Shown: piece by piece, positions 54,601 to 62,672 of the stretch
How the letters are laid out: every line of letters starts with the position of its first letter
Numbering within the stretch: the first letter of the stretch is position 1
Source: Hyphomicrobiales bacterium
GTDB lineage: Bacteria; Pseudomonadota; Alphaproteobacteria; Rhizobiales; Rhizobiaceae
Assembly (NCBI GenBank): GCA_900467685.1
Contig: UBQX01000012.1
Location: 201,028 to 265,027 of the forward strand
Direction of reading: 5' to 3'
DNA: 64,000 bases
Program-made: the position numbers and the translations under genes
Notes under the pieces: generated by a model
What the model saw: the letters and a program-made list of their open reading frames with translations, nothing else
Told to the model about the DNA's origin: nothing
Database searches by the model: none

Positions 54601-55387
54601 CGCCGGAATCGACGGAGATATTCTGCGAATTTGCGGCGTTGATGATCGTCGCCTGAATGCCCGTCGCGTTGGCGCCGGTCGCGGTCACGGTAAGCGTTCC
54701 GGAGACGGTCACGCTGCCGGTCGACGTGGCATTATTGCCGGCGAGAATGCCAAACGCGCCATAGGCCGTGATACTGCCGCTTCCGTTCACGACGACATTG
54801 CCTGATCCGGACGTCGCGACAGTGGCGCCCGATCCGCCGGTCGCATTGACCGTACCTGTCAGATTGAGCGTGGAGGCGCCGTTGATGCTCTCGATGAAAA
54901 TGCCGAACCCGTTCGTCGTGGTGACCACGCCGGCGACATTCGCCGTGGCGAACCCGGCTGCATTCAGCTGCCGGATTTCGATGCCGCCGCCGGTGCCGTT
55001 GTTCGTGACATTGCCGAATGCCCCCGCATTGCTGAAATTGCCGCTATTGAAGGTGAAATTAGGTGCGTCCGCATTGAAGTAAAAGGCCGAACTGCTCCCG
55101 CCCGCCGTCGGCGTCAGCCCCGCGTCGACACTGATGTTTCTTCCGGCCTGGTAGAAGCCATAGGAGCCGTTCGAATTCGTCCCTGTAATTGCCCGGCCGT
55201 ACCCCGTGATCGGCTGCCCGGGCGTGGTGCTGCTGACTGGCGTATCGAAGGTGAGGTTTCTGTTCGTGTTTGAACCAAACACAAGGCCACTCGATGTGTC
55301 TGTCGTGACGGTCTGGCCAAAGGCTGTGGAAAACGAACCAAGGGCGATCGACCCGGCAAGACAGGCATAAAGTTTACGAAGCGACAT
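51617..55387 (-). CDS. Large autotransporter (type V secretion) with beta-strand repeats
   Basis: Surface-exposed or secreted protein of 1256 residues. A signal peptide (LYACLAGSIALGSFSTAFG, about 6-24) is followed by a passenger of about 950 residues rich in Gly, Thr, Ser, Asn and Val. The passenger has repeated autotransporter-associated beta-strand units (such as GTGTVTLTGALSYTGTT and FILTGTNTYTGNTNVSGG), predicted to form a beta-helix. The autotransporter beta-barrel spans about 985-1256 and ends in Phe (ARFDMRF). No protease or lipase motif is seen in the passenger, so adhesion or biofilm is the likeliest role. It is coupled to the IalB-type gene. Confidence 0.92.
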   Translation of the reverse strand: MSLRKLYACLAGSIALGSFSTAFGQTVTTDTSSGLVFGSNTNRNLTFDTPVSSTTPGQPITGYGRAITGTNSNGSYGFYQAGRNISVDAGLTPTAGGSSSAFYFNADAPNFTFNSGNFSNAGAFGNVTNNGTGGGIEIRQLNAAGFATANVAGVVTTTNGFGIFIESINGASTLNLTGTVNATGGSGATVATSGSGNVVVNGSGSITAYGAFGILAGNNATSTGSVTVSGTLTVTATGANATGIQATIINAANSQNISVDSGAISFQGGTGSGINASTTGTGTITIAGTQIGNIDNAGAAGTGTGISATAASGNISINLRNGTRIGNVGAAVATGVNATTNGTATITNNANVYAATSGIKGRNINLTMGATGAVVSAGNALDFTGGTNTVTFANATTGLTGDIANAGALTFNQSTSGNVTIANAITGTGTVAVQGGANTVTLTGTNTFSGTLTISSGTLQIGAAGTAGTLGTGNVVNNASLTFNRTDATTVGNAISGTGTLTQSGTGTVTLTGALSYTGTTTVSAGSLVLGVAGNSVTLPGNASVTGGDLAVANGSLGSGTITVSSGRTVLVGQTAGLTATAGSSTITGAGTVTFQNSGSAGSATINSTGVLDFADTSTAGSATISITGGGVGQLRGSASGGSATFTVGAGSSLTLNGNTTLGTARIILNAGTLDISPHNLGNVVAGSVEGNGDIGLGGNTLEAGGNNSSTTYSGVMSGTGGLEKKGTGNFILTGTNTYTGNTNVSGGILSVNGSIASSAIVFVNNGGTLGGNGTVSTTLVNNGGTIAPGNSIGTLNVNGNVTFSNGSTYSVEVNSAGASDKLVATGTVTINAGATLAVKPFNVGETGVTYGSSTNYTVITATGGVTGTFSNVTDTFAFLDATLAYGANSVTLTLKRNDTAFASVANTPNQRAAAAGANSLGSGTIYGAILGLSASDARAAFDLLSGEIHASVETALIEDSRFARETVNSRLITFRSGKADASRNVWLQGFGAYGTWASDGNAASAARSTGGFLIGSDGEASGDLTAGFFAGYSRTGLDVTARRSSATIDTYQAGAYGGTSFGALAFRFMSAYSFHDIGTSRGVGFTGFSDTLTGRYQAGTGQVFGEFSYDFKPADGTVISPFANLAYVRLDSRGFRETGGAAALSSGSDFANTLFSTVGTSGRMTIETEALPVELSGRVGWRHAGGNAGLDRTLNFANGAAFNVGGVPAGRDTAVIDAELGIKLAPATNLSLRYSGQIGSGVSDHSLNARFDMRF

Positions 55388-55871
55388 TACGTGCGACCTA
55401 TTAAAGCCGGCCTTTCTTCACACTGGTCGTCCCTCTTGAAACGCAGCCTTCTGCGAGGGGCAGGCTGAAAAAAAGCCTCATCAGGTAATTTAAAATACGG
55501 CGACAGCCAAAATCAGGATGAAGCCGGTTTCTCTTTTTGTTCAATTAGATAATTCAATAGTCTTGGGTGGGTAAAACCAGGGCAAGGCCGACGAAAACTG
55601 TTTTCGAAGCTAATACGCTTTTGTTCAATCGTTCTCGCTGCCAACCGCTTCCCACTCTGACCAAATTTGGTACAGCATACACGTGCATATCGCAATGGGT
55701 CAGAGCGCCACTTGCTTTCGCTCCGCCGTCACCAACCTCCGTGAACTCCACTGAATGATGATGGATCGGACCCAGACGCGCCCGCGGTAGGCCGGCGTAA
55801 CGAACGAATTCGGCTGGTTCAAATGCAATGGGTGAACGTTCCAACAAGACAGCGTCAGATGGCTGGTTACG
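55388..55871. other. 484-base gap between autotransporter and tRNA-Lys, rich in inverted repeats
   Basis: No recognised gene; it must hold the autotransporter promoter. The 55480-55680 part is AT-rich. I see CGAAAAC-T-GTTTTCG (55592-55606), ACCAAATTTGGT (55660-55671) and a larger repeat CTCTGACC (55655-55662) / GGTCAGAG (55698-55705) around a 35-base loop. AGGCT/AGCCT elements near 55450-55475 can pair in two ways. The largest open frame (55554-55847 minus, 97 codons) resembles nothing I know. Confidence 0.4.
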
Positions 55872-55947
55872 TGGTGAGCGCGCAGGGATTCGAACCCTGG
55901 ACCTACTGATTAAAAGTCAGTTGCTCTACCGGCTGAGCTACGCGCTC
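55872..55947 (-). tRNA. tRNA-Lys (anticodon TTT), CCA encoded
   Basis: Full cloverleaf of 76 bases on the minus strand. The acceptor is GAGCGCG/CGCGCTC, the D arm is GCTC...GAGC, the anticodon stem is ACTGA/TCAGT with loop CTTTTAA, and the T arm carries GTTCGAATC. The anticodon TTT is at 55912-55914. The 3' CCA is present at 55872-55874. Confidence 0.97.
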
Positions 55948-56130
55948 CCGCGTGTGTCCGGTAGGCAGAAGCGAACCGGGCCGGAAAGTGCGCGGAACAT
56001 ATGCAGGAGGCCCTGCCGGGTCAACCCGGAAAATCGCCATTTCTGCGACCATTTGGCGCTTTTTCCAGCGATGCCGAAAAGATGATTGGCGGGTGAGGAG
56101 GCTCGGGTCTATATGGGCCTCGGTTTTGGG

Positions 56131-56188
56131 CCTTCCGCCGCTGGTTGCCGCGGGCAGGCCCTTCGGCGGCTGGTTGCCGCGGGCAGGC
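56131..56188 (+). repeat. Two-copy 29-base tandem repeat before ccdA
   Basis: CTGGTTGCCGCGGGCAGGC occurs at 56141-56159 and again at 56170-56188. Each copy is preceded by a ten-base block CCTTCNGCNG differing at two positions, giving a period of 29 bases. It ends 12 bases before the ccdA ATG. Confidence 0.85.
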
Positions 56189-56199
56189 AAGGAGTGCGA

Positions 56200-56952
56200 A
56201 TGCTAACGGTTGCCGGAATTTCGCTGTTCAGCGCGCTGGTCGCGGGCGCCCTGTCGTTTCTGTCCCCCTGCGTCCTGCCGCTCGTCCCGCCATATCTCTG
56301 CTACATGGCGGGCGTGTCGGTCGAAGACTTCCGCAATGGCGGGCAGGGCGTTGCGGCAGCGCGGTCGCGCAATGCCGTCATCCTGTCCTCGCTGCTATTC
56401 ACCCTCGGATTTGCCACTGTCTTCGTCGCGCTTGGCGCCGGTGCATCGGCAATCGGGCTTCTCTTGCGCCAGTATCTCGATGTTCTATCGAAGATCGGCG
56501 GCGTGATCATCATCATCATGGGGCTGAATTTCCTCGGCCTCTTCCGCATCGGTTTTCTGGCACGCGAGGCGCGCTTTCAGTCGTCGGCCAAGCCTGCGAC
56601 CCTGTCCGGCGCCTATGTCATGGGGCTTGCCTTCGCCTTCGGGTGGACGCCTTGCATCGGTCCGGTTCTCGGTGCGATCCTCGGCATCGCGGCCGCCTCG
56701 GACACGGCGGGTTCCGGTGCGTTTCTTCTCGGCGTCTATTCTTTGGGGCTGGCTGTGCCGTTCTGGATTGCCGCGCTGTTTTCCGGTGCATTCATGCGGT
56801 TTCTTTCCCGCTTCCGCCGCCATCTGGGCGCTGTGGAAAAGGCCATGGGTGGTCTTCTGGTGCTCACCGGCATCGCATTTCTGACCGGATTCGTCGCGTA
56901 TGTTGCAATCTGGTTCCAGCAGACCTTTCCAATCCTTGGGCAAATCGGCTAA
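56200..56952 (+). CDS. ccdA: Cytochrome c biogenesis protein CcdA
   Basis: Six-helix membrane protein that carries electrons from cytoplasmic thioredoxin to periplasmic partners for haem attachment. It has 250 residues from ATG 56200, which follows AAGGAG. The redox cysteines are C24 in FLSPCVLPLVPPYLCYMAG and the one in FGWTPCIGPVLG. The frame extends 38 codons upstream, but that part is translated from the tandem repeat and has no family similarity. It is upstream of an AEC permease, with a 33-base gap. Confidence 0.95.
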   Translation: MLTVAGISLFSALVAGALSFLSPCVLPLVPPYLCYMAGVSVEDFRNGGQGVAAARSRNAVILSSLLFTLGFATVFVALGAGASAIGLLLRQYLDVLSKIGGVIIIIMGLNFLGLFRIGFLAREARFQSSAKPATLSGAYVMGLAFAFGWTPCIGPVLGAILGIAAASDTAGSGAFLLGVYSLGLAVPFWIAALFSGAFMRFLSRFRRHLGAVEKAMGGLLVLTGIAFLTGFVAYVAIWFQQTFPILGQIG

Positions 56953-56985
56953 CTCGCCGCGACTGCAACCAGCCGAGGCTTCGAC

Positions 56986-57948
56986 ATGGCGGATATTACC
57001 GGGCTTGTGCTGCCATTCTTCGGCCTGATCCTGATCGGCTACATTGTCGCCAAGTGGAAGCAGATGCCGGCGGATGCGCTCGGCTGGCTCAACATCTTCA
57101 TCATCTACGTCTCGCTGCCGGCACTGTTCTTCAAGCTCATCTCGAAGACGCCGATCGAACAGCTGACGCGCTTCGACTTCATCATTGCCGATGTCGGCAC
57201 GACCTACATGATTTTCGCAGCGATCTTTTTCATTGGTTGGTTGGGTCGCCAATCCACCATTCCGGAGGCGACGGTCCAGGGGCTGGCCGCAGCCTATGGC
57301 AATATCGGTTATATGGGGCCGGGGCTTGCGCTGCTGGCCTTTGGTGAACGGGCCGCCGTGCCTGTCGCGCTGATCTTCTGCTTTGAAAACATGCTGCATT
57401 TCATCGTGGCGCCTGCGCTGATTTCACTAGGGGGCAAGGAGAAGCGGCCGGCCACGCAGATCGTGCGCGACATCACGCTCCGCATTGTGCTCCACCCGTT
57501 CATCATCGCCACGGCCGTCGGTTTCGTCGCGGCAGCGCTCCATTTTCAGCCGCCAGTTCCGCTGCAGCGGCTGATCGACTACCTTGCGCAGGCAGCGGCT
57601 CCGTGCGCTCTCTTTGCAATGGGCGTCACGCTGGCGCTTCGCCCGCTGAAGCGCATCCCCGCCGAGATTGTCTACATCGTCCCGGCAAAGCTCATTCTCC
57701 TGCCGGCGCTCATGTATCTGAGCCTGAGCGCGGCCGGCAATTTCGATCATGTGTGGATTCAGACGGCAGTCCTGCTTGCGGCATTGCCGACGGCGACCAA
57801 TGTCTTCGTCATTGGCCAGCAATACGATGTCTGGCAGGAGAGAGCGTCGGCGACCGTGTTGATCACGACGCTCTTCTCGGTCCTGACAGTCTCGGGCCTG
57901 CTTTATCTCATGCGCTCAGGCATGCTTCCGGGTGATCTTTTCCCTTAA
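56986..57948 (+). CDS. AEC family transporter
   Basis: Predicted permease of the auxin efflux carrier superfamily with 320 residues and about ten helices in two halves. The N-terminal half has FFGLILIGYIVAKWKQMP and AAYGNIGYMGPGLAL; the C-terminal half has AAPCALFAMGVTLALRP and LPTATNVFVIGQQYDVW, typical of bacterial malonate or dicarboxylate-like AEC proteins. The substrate is unknown. The 3' end overlaps the convergent UbiH-type gene by 33 bases. Confidence 0.9.
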   Translation: MADITGLVLPFFGLILIGYIVAKWKQMPADALGWLNIFIIYVSLPALFFKLISKTPIEQLTRFDFIIADVGTTYMIFAAIFFIGWLGRQSTIPEATVQGLAAAYGNIGYMGPGLALLAFGERAAVPVALIFCFENMLHFIVAPALISLGGKEKRPATQIVRDITLRIVLHPFIIATAVGFVAAALHFQPPVPLQRLIDYLAQAAAPCALFAMGVTLALRPLKRIPAEIVYIVPAKLILLPALMYLSLSAAGNFDHVWIQTAVLLAALPTATNVFVIGQQYDVWQERASATVLITTLFSVLTVSGLLYLMRSGMLPGDLFP

Positions 57949-59127
57949 GCTGGATGACAGCCCGCGAAACCCGCGGCCTGGAGCCACGCCTTCCTGCATG
58001 ACGAGATTGCGCAACGGCGGCAGCAATTCCAGCAGATGAAGACCCGCCGCGCGAGCAAGCTGGATGGGCAGAAAATTCGACAAAAGCGAACGGTTCAAAA
58101 GATCGACACTGGCCGTGCGGCTTAGCACATCCGTGCGGCGCTTGCGGTCGAAGGCATCGCCGACGGCGCTGGGGCCTTCATGATCTCGCTTCATGCCGAG
58201 AAGATCGCAAAGGGCGATGATGTCGCGCAGGCTGAGGTTCAACCCTTGAGCGCCGATGGGCGGAAACGCATGTGACGCCTCGCCGATAAGCGCCAACCGG
58301 CCCTTGCCGAATCGGTTCGCCGTCATGCCCGAAAGCGGCCAGGCCTGCGGCCTGCCTTCCACCGTCACCTTGCCGAGCATGGACTGCATCCGCGTTTCGA
58401 TACGACGGCTGATCTCTTCGTTGGAAAGGGTCAGGAAGGTCTCTGCTTCCGCGGGCGCCTGGACCCAGACAAGGCTGGATCGCTCACCCGGCAGCGGCAC
58501 CTGCGTGAACGGGCCGGTGGGCGTGTGGAACTCGGTCGATACGTTGCCATGCGGAATGGTGTGGGCAAAATTCATGACCACCGCCGTCTGTGGATAGGAC
58601 CAGCGGCGCACGGAAATCCCGGCCGCCTCGCGCAGGATCGACTTGCGCCCATCCGCAGCAGCCACGAAACCGGCTTCGATATCGCGCCCGTCATCCAGCC
58701 GGATGACGACGGAGTTCTCTCCAATGTCGGCGCCGGCAATCCGTCCTTCGATCAGGTGAATGTTGCTGTCCCGACCGATGATCTCGCCGAGAACGTCGAG
58801 GGCTGCCGTATTGGGGAAATTGTACCCGAAGGCCTCGAGGCCGATTTCGGAAGCGCGGAACGGCACTGTGGGTGCACGGAAGAGACGGCCCGTGCCGTCA
58901 ATGATCTGCATGGTCCGCAGTGCTGCCGACTTGCCCCCGAGCGCGCCCCACACGCCCAAACCTTCGAGAAAGGCGATGGATTGGTCCATCAGCGCCGTCG
59001 TTCGCCCGTCCTGGTTTTCCGGCGCGGGGCCGATGAGGGCAACGGAATACCCCAGTCTTGAAAGCGCGATTGCCGCAATGCGACCGGCAAGGCCATTGCC
59101 CGCCACGGCGATGTCAAAGCGTTCCAT
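57916..59127 (-). CDS. UbiH/UbiF-family FAD monooxygenase
   Basis: Flavoprotein hydroxylase, most likely acting on a ubiquinone precursor ring. It has 403 residues from ATG 59127 (MERFDIAVAGNGLAG). The FAD fingerprint VAGNGLAGRIAAIAL is at the N-terminus, the DG motif is in AAADGRKSILREAAG, and the second FAD motif is in LIGEASHAFPPIGAQGLN. The protein matches the rhizobial UbiH-like group, but which ring position it hydroxylates (C1, C5 or C6) cannot be read from sequence alone. It is divergent from pcs. Confidence 0.9.
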   Translation of the reverse strand: MERFDIAVAGNGLAGRIAAIALSRLGYSVALIGPAPENQDGRTTALMDQSIAFLEGLGVWGALGGKSAALRTMQIIDGTGRLFRAPTVPFRASEIGLEAFGYNFPNTAALDVLGEIIGRDSNIHLIEGRIAGADIGENSVVIRLDDGRDIEAGFVAAADGRKSILREAAGISVRRWSYPQTAVVMNFAHTIPHGNVSTEFHTPTGPFTQVPLPGERSSLVWVQAPAEAETFLTLSNEEISRRIETRMQSMLGKVTVEGRPQAWPLSGMTANRFGKGRLALIGEASHAFPPIGAQGLNLSLRDIIALCDLLGMKRDHEGPSAVGDAFDRKRRTDVLSRTASVDLLNRSLLSNFLPIQLARAAGLHLLELLPPLRNLVMQEGVAPGRGFRGLSSSLREKITRKHA

Positions 59128-59292
59128 GATCAAACCTTTGAGAATTCTTCAATGTCACGAAACATATAGAGGTGCGGGCAGTTTGCTTCCATGCCTTTTG
59201 CGAAACAGGGAAACTTATTTTCTGCGACATCTTGTAACGGTCACATGAATTGGGACAATGCAAAGGGTGTTCGAGGGTGAAACGGCGAATCA

Positions 59293-60024
59293 ATGAAGAT
59301 CTTCAATTACCGGCGCGTTCCCTACGCGGAAATTCGCGCATTCTCCGTCCATATTCTCACGGCGTCGGGCTCGTTTCTGGCCTTTCTGGGCGTGGTTGCG
59401 GCCGCCGAAAGCCGGTTCGTTGACATGTTCTGGTGGCTCGGCCTTGCGCTGGCTGTCGACGGGATCGACGGGCCGATTGCGCGCAAGGTGCGCGTGAAGG
59501 AAGTTCTGCCGAACTGGTCCGGCGACACGCTCGACAACGTCATCGACTACGTCACCTACGTTCTCCTGCCCGCCTTCGCGCTTTATCAGAGCCACATGAT
59601 CGGGGAACCGTGGTCCTTCGTCGCTGCCGGGCTGATCGTGGTATCGAGCGCCATCTACTACGCCGATATGGGCATGAAGACGGATGAGAACTTCTTCTCC
59701 GGCTTTCCCGTCGTCTGGAACATGGTGGTTTTCACGCTTTTCGTTATCAAGGCGAGCGAGGTAACTGCCTTCGCCATTGTGGTCGTCTCGGTCTTCCTGA
59801 CCTTCCTGCCGATCAATTTCCTGCATCCCGTGCGCGTCAAGCGGCTGCGCCCGCTGAACCTCACGGTCTTCGCCATCTGGTCGGCCTTGAGCGTCGCAGC
59901 GCTGCTCCTGCACTTCGAATCGCCGCAATGGCTGGTTTGGGGCGTGGTCATCAGCGGGCTTTATCTCTACGTCATCGGCGCCGTCCTGCAGGCATTTCCA
60001 GCCCTGGGACGAAGCAACGGCTGA
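59293..60024 (+). CDS. pcs: Phosphatidylcholine synthase
   Basis: Membrane enzyme that condenses CDP-diacylglycerol with choline, a route typical of rhizobia, Brucella and relatives. It has 243 residues with about eight helices. The CDP-alcohol phosphotransferase motif (DG-x2-AR-x8-G-x3-D-x3-D) is complete in DGIDGPIARKVRV followed by LPNWSGDTLDNVIDY, near 56-88. It works downstream of cdsA at 37.2 kb. Upstream GAGGGTGAAACGG serves as ribosome binding site. The BMP-family gene follows after 17 bases. Confidence 0.95.
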   Translation: MKIFNYRRVPYAEIRAFSVHILTASGSFLAFLGVVAAAESRFVDMFWWLGLALAVDGIDGPIARKVRVKEVLPNWSGDTLDNVIDYVTYVLLPAFALYQSHMIGEPWSFVAAGLIVVSSAIYYADMGMKTDENFFSGFPVVWNMVVFTLFVIKASEVTAFAIVVVSVFLTFLPINFLHPVRVKRLRPLNLTVFAIWSALSVAALLLHFESPQWLVWGVVISGLYLYVIGAVLQAFPALGRSNG

Positions 60025-60041
60025 GCCAGGGGGGCGTGTCT

Positions 60042-61118
60042 ATGAGGATGTTGAAGCTTACTGCCGCCTTGGCCGCGTTGAACCTTTTCGCACCCTTCGC
60101 CCAGGCTGCGGACAAGCCGAAAATCTGTTTCGTCTACCCGGGACTGAAGTCCGATGGCGGCTGGTCGGAGGCGCAGGAGCGGGGGCGTCTGGAGGTCGAG
60201 AAGCAGTTTGGCGACCGGGTCCAGACGAGCTACATCGAAAGCGTGCCGGAGAGCGCGGCGGCCGTACCTGTGATCGACAAGCTGGCGGCGTCCGGCTGCA
60301 ACATGATCTTCGCCACGGCTTTCGGCTACATGGATGCAGTGCTTGCAGCTGCTGCCAAGTATCCTGCCGTCAAGTTCGAGCATCTGGCCGGCTTCAAGAC
60401 GACCCGCAACGTTGCGGTCTACAACGCCCGCTTCTACGAAGGCCGATATCTGACGGGGCGCATCGCCGCCAGGATGTCGAAGTCCGGGCAGGCGGCCTAT
60501 ATCGCGCCTTTCCCGATCCCCGAGGTCATGCAAGGGATCAACGCGTTCGAACTGGGCGCGCAGTCCGTCGATCCGAAGTTCAAGACAAAGGTCTTCTGGA
60601 CCGGGGCATGGTTCGATCCGGACAAGGAAGCCAAGGCAGCGCGCGCGGCTGCTGGCGAGGGCATCGACATCATCACGCAGCAGACGGATTCGACAGCCCC
60701 GATGCAGGTGGCGGAAACCAGCAACCTGCGTGCCTTCGGCTATGGCAGTGATCTGAGCCGCATCGGTCAGCTCGCGCAGTTGACGGCCATCGTCTACAAT
60801 TGGGGTGCTTATGATACCGCCCGCGTGAAGGCCTATCTGGATGGCAGCTGGGTCGGTGAACCCAATTGGGACGGCCTCTCCACCGACATCATCACCATGG
60901 CGCCATATCGGAATATGCCGGCAGATGTCGTCAAGTTCGCTCAGTCGAGTGAACAGAAGATCGCTAGCGGCGCGTTGAAGCCCTTCCACGGCCCGGTTCG
61001 CACGCAGGCCAGTAAGACCTGGCTGAAGAAGAACGAAACGGCCGCGGACAGCGTGCTTCTTTCCATGGATTTCTTCGTTCTGGGCGTAGTCGGCGACATT
61101 CCGAAGTCGGCGCAATAG
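60042..61118 (+). CDS. BMP-family periplasmic substrate-binding protein
   Basis: Binding protein of the Bmp/Med lipoprotein family, usually for nucleosides or purines. It has 358 residues from ATG 60042 (MRMLKLTAALAALNL). A signal peptide ends near AQAAD and there is no lipobox Cys, so it should be soluble in the periplasm. The core contains ICFVYPGLKSDGGWSEAQER, FATAFGYMDAVLAAA and VAVYNARFYEGRYLTG. No ABC ATPase or permease gene is next to it. It is 17 bases after pcs and could share its transcript. Confidence 0.92.
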   Translation: MRMLKLTAALAALNLFAPFAQAADKPKICFVYPGLKSDGGWSEAQERGRLEVEKQFGDRVQTSYIESVPESAAAVPVIDKLAASGCNMIFATAFGYMDAVLAAAAKYPAVKFEHLAGFKTTRNVAVYNARFYEGRYLTGRIAARMSKSGQAAYIAPFPIPEVMQGINAFELGAQSVDPKFKTKVFWTGAWFDPDKEAKAARAAAGEGIDIITQQTDSTAPMQVAETSNLRAFGYGSDLSRIGQLAQLTAIVYNWGAYDTARVKAYLDGSWVGEPNWDGLSTDIITMAPYRNMPADVVKFAQSSEQKIASGALKPFHGPVRTQASKTWLKKNETAADSVLLSMDFFVLGVVGDIPKSAQ

Positions 61119-61193
61119 CGCGTCATGCTTCGCAGATTTTGCAATCGGTTCTAAGTCTGCTAGAGCGGGCCGCGTGAAAATCGACCGGAGCCC

Positions 61194-62567
61194 ATGAGAG
61201 CCATGACCCGCACCTGCCTCGCCGTTGTACTCGCCGCTGGCGAAAGCACCCGCATGAAATCCTCGCTCAGCAAGGTTCTGCATCCCATCGGCGGTCTGCC
61301 TATGATCGGTCATGTCGCCGGCAAGCTGAAGACCGCGGGTATTGGCGATGTTGCCCTGGTCGTCGGACGCGACGCGGAAAAGGTCGAGGCTGCTGCAAAG
61401 CAGGCGGGGATCGTTGTCGAAAGCCATGTGCAGACGGAACGCCTGGGAACCGGCCATGCCGTTCTTGCCGCCAGAGCTGCACTCGCGCGCGGTTACGACG
61501 ATGTCGTCGTCGTGTTTGGCGATACACCGCTGGTGGAGCCGGAAACGCTCTCCCGCGCCCGCGCTGGGCTGGCCGAGGGCTACGATGTGGTCGTCATCGG
61601 ATTCGAGGCCGCTGATCCGACGGGTTACGGTCGGCTGCTGACACAGGATGGAGAACTGCTGGCGATCCGCGAGCACAAGGACGCGACAGAAGCAGAGCGC
61701 AAGGTGACGCTTTGCAACGGCGGCATGATGGCGATCAACGGACGCCGTGCGCTGGAGCTGCTCGGCAAGATCGGCAACGCCAACGTGAAGGGCGAGTATT
61801 ATCTCACCGACATCGTGGAAGTGGCCCGCGCCCAAGGCGGCAAGGCCAAGGCGATCGTCGCACCCGAAGAGGAGCTCGCCGGCTGCAACACGCGCGCCGA
61901 GCTCGCCGAACTGGAAGCGCTCTGGCAGAAGCGTCGTCGTCTGGAAATCATGCTATCCGGCGTGACCATGCTCGCGCCCGAGACCGTCTTTCTCTCGCAC
62001 GACACAGTCATCGGCCAGGACGCGCTGATCGAGCAGAACGTCGTCTTCGGTCCTGGTGTCACGGTCGAAGGCGGCGCGGTCGTGCATGCCTTCAGCCATC
62101 TCGAGGGCGCCCATGTGTCGACTGGCGCGACTGTTGGCCCGTTCGCGCGGCTGCGGCCCGGTGCCAATCTCGGCCCGGACTCCAAGGTGGGCAATTTCTG
62201 CGAGGTCAAGAAGGGCGAGATTGGCAAGGGCGCCAAGGTCAACCATCTGACCTATATCGGCGATGCGACGATTGGAGCAGGGGCCAATATCGGCGCCGGC
62301 ACCATCACCTGCAACTATGATGGTGTGAACAAGCACCTGACCGAGATCGGCGAAAACGCGTTCATCGGGTCGAATTCCTCCCTTGTCGCGCCGGTCAAGG
62401 TCGGCAACGGCGCCTATGTCGCGTCGGGCAGCGTCATCACGTCCGATGTGCCGGAGGATGCGCTGGCGCTCGGCCGCGCACGGCAGGAGACGAAGCCGGG
62501 CAGGGCGAAGCTGATCCGGGAGCGGATCGCGGCCATCCGCGCCGCCCTCAAGGCGGCAAAAGCCTGA
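61194..62567 (+). CDS. glmU: Bifunctional GlmU (GlcN-1-P acetyltransferase / GlcNAc-1-P uridylyltransferase)
   Basis: Makes UDP-GlcNAc in two steps. It has 457 residues from ATG 61194; a second ATG at 61203 ([13 protein letters not shown]) fits homologue lengths equally well, and GGAG at 61187-61190 spaces poorly to both. The N-terminal pyrophosphorylase domain carries [19 protein letters not shown] and GTGHAV. The C-terminal left-handed beta-helix begins near residue 250 ([20 protein letters not shown]). UDP-GlcNAc feeds lpxA at 43.3 kb and peptidoglycan. glmS follows after 105 bases. Confidence 0.97.
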   Translation: MRAMTRTCLAVVLAAGESTRMKSSLSKVLHPIGGLPMIGHVAGKLKTAGIGDVALVVGRDAEKVEAAAKQAGIVVESHVQTERLGTGHAVLAARAALARGYDDVVVVFGDTPLVEPETLSRARAGLAEGYDVVVIGFEAADPTGYGRLLTQDGELLAIREHKDATEAERKVTLCNGGMMAINGRRALELLGKIGNANVKGEYYLTDIVEVARAQGGKAKAIVAPEEELAGCNTRAELAELEALWQKRRRLEIMLSGVTMLAPETVFLSHDTVIGQDALIEQNVVFGPGVTVEGGAVVHAFSHLEGAHVSTGATVGPFARLRPGANLGPDSKVGNFCEVKKGEIGKGAKVNHLTYIGDATIGAGANIGAGTITCNYDGVNKHLTEIGENAFIGSNSSLVAPVKVGNGAYVASGSVITSDVPEDALALGRARQETKPGRAKLIRERIAAIRAALKAAKA

Positions 62568-62672
62568 TTTCATATTAACAAGCGTTTCGGAATGTGACCG
62601 GGGCACCAATTGCACAATCGGCGAAATCCGCTAGGAAATCGCCTCAATATTATTCGCATGGAGTATGCCCGC

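Noticed and set aside
52600-55300. Repetitive DNA that could be mistaken for a CRISPR array or minisatellite
   Set aside because: The repeats are degenerate codons for Gly-Thr-Val beta-strand units of the autotransporter passenger, with no constant repeat or spacer length.
55872-55947. tRNA-Lys as the attachment site of a genomic island carrying the autotransporter pair
   Set aside because: I found no integrase gene and no second copy of the tRNA 3' end in the window. The autotransporter's composition alone is not proof of transfer.
59967-61835. A 622-codon open frame antisense to the BMP gene and glmU
   Set aside because: Same artefact of GC-rich coding DNA; the sense genes are unambiguous.
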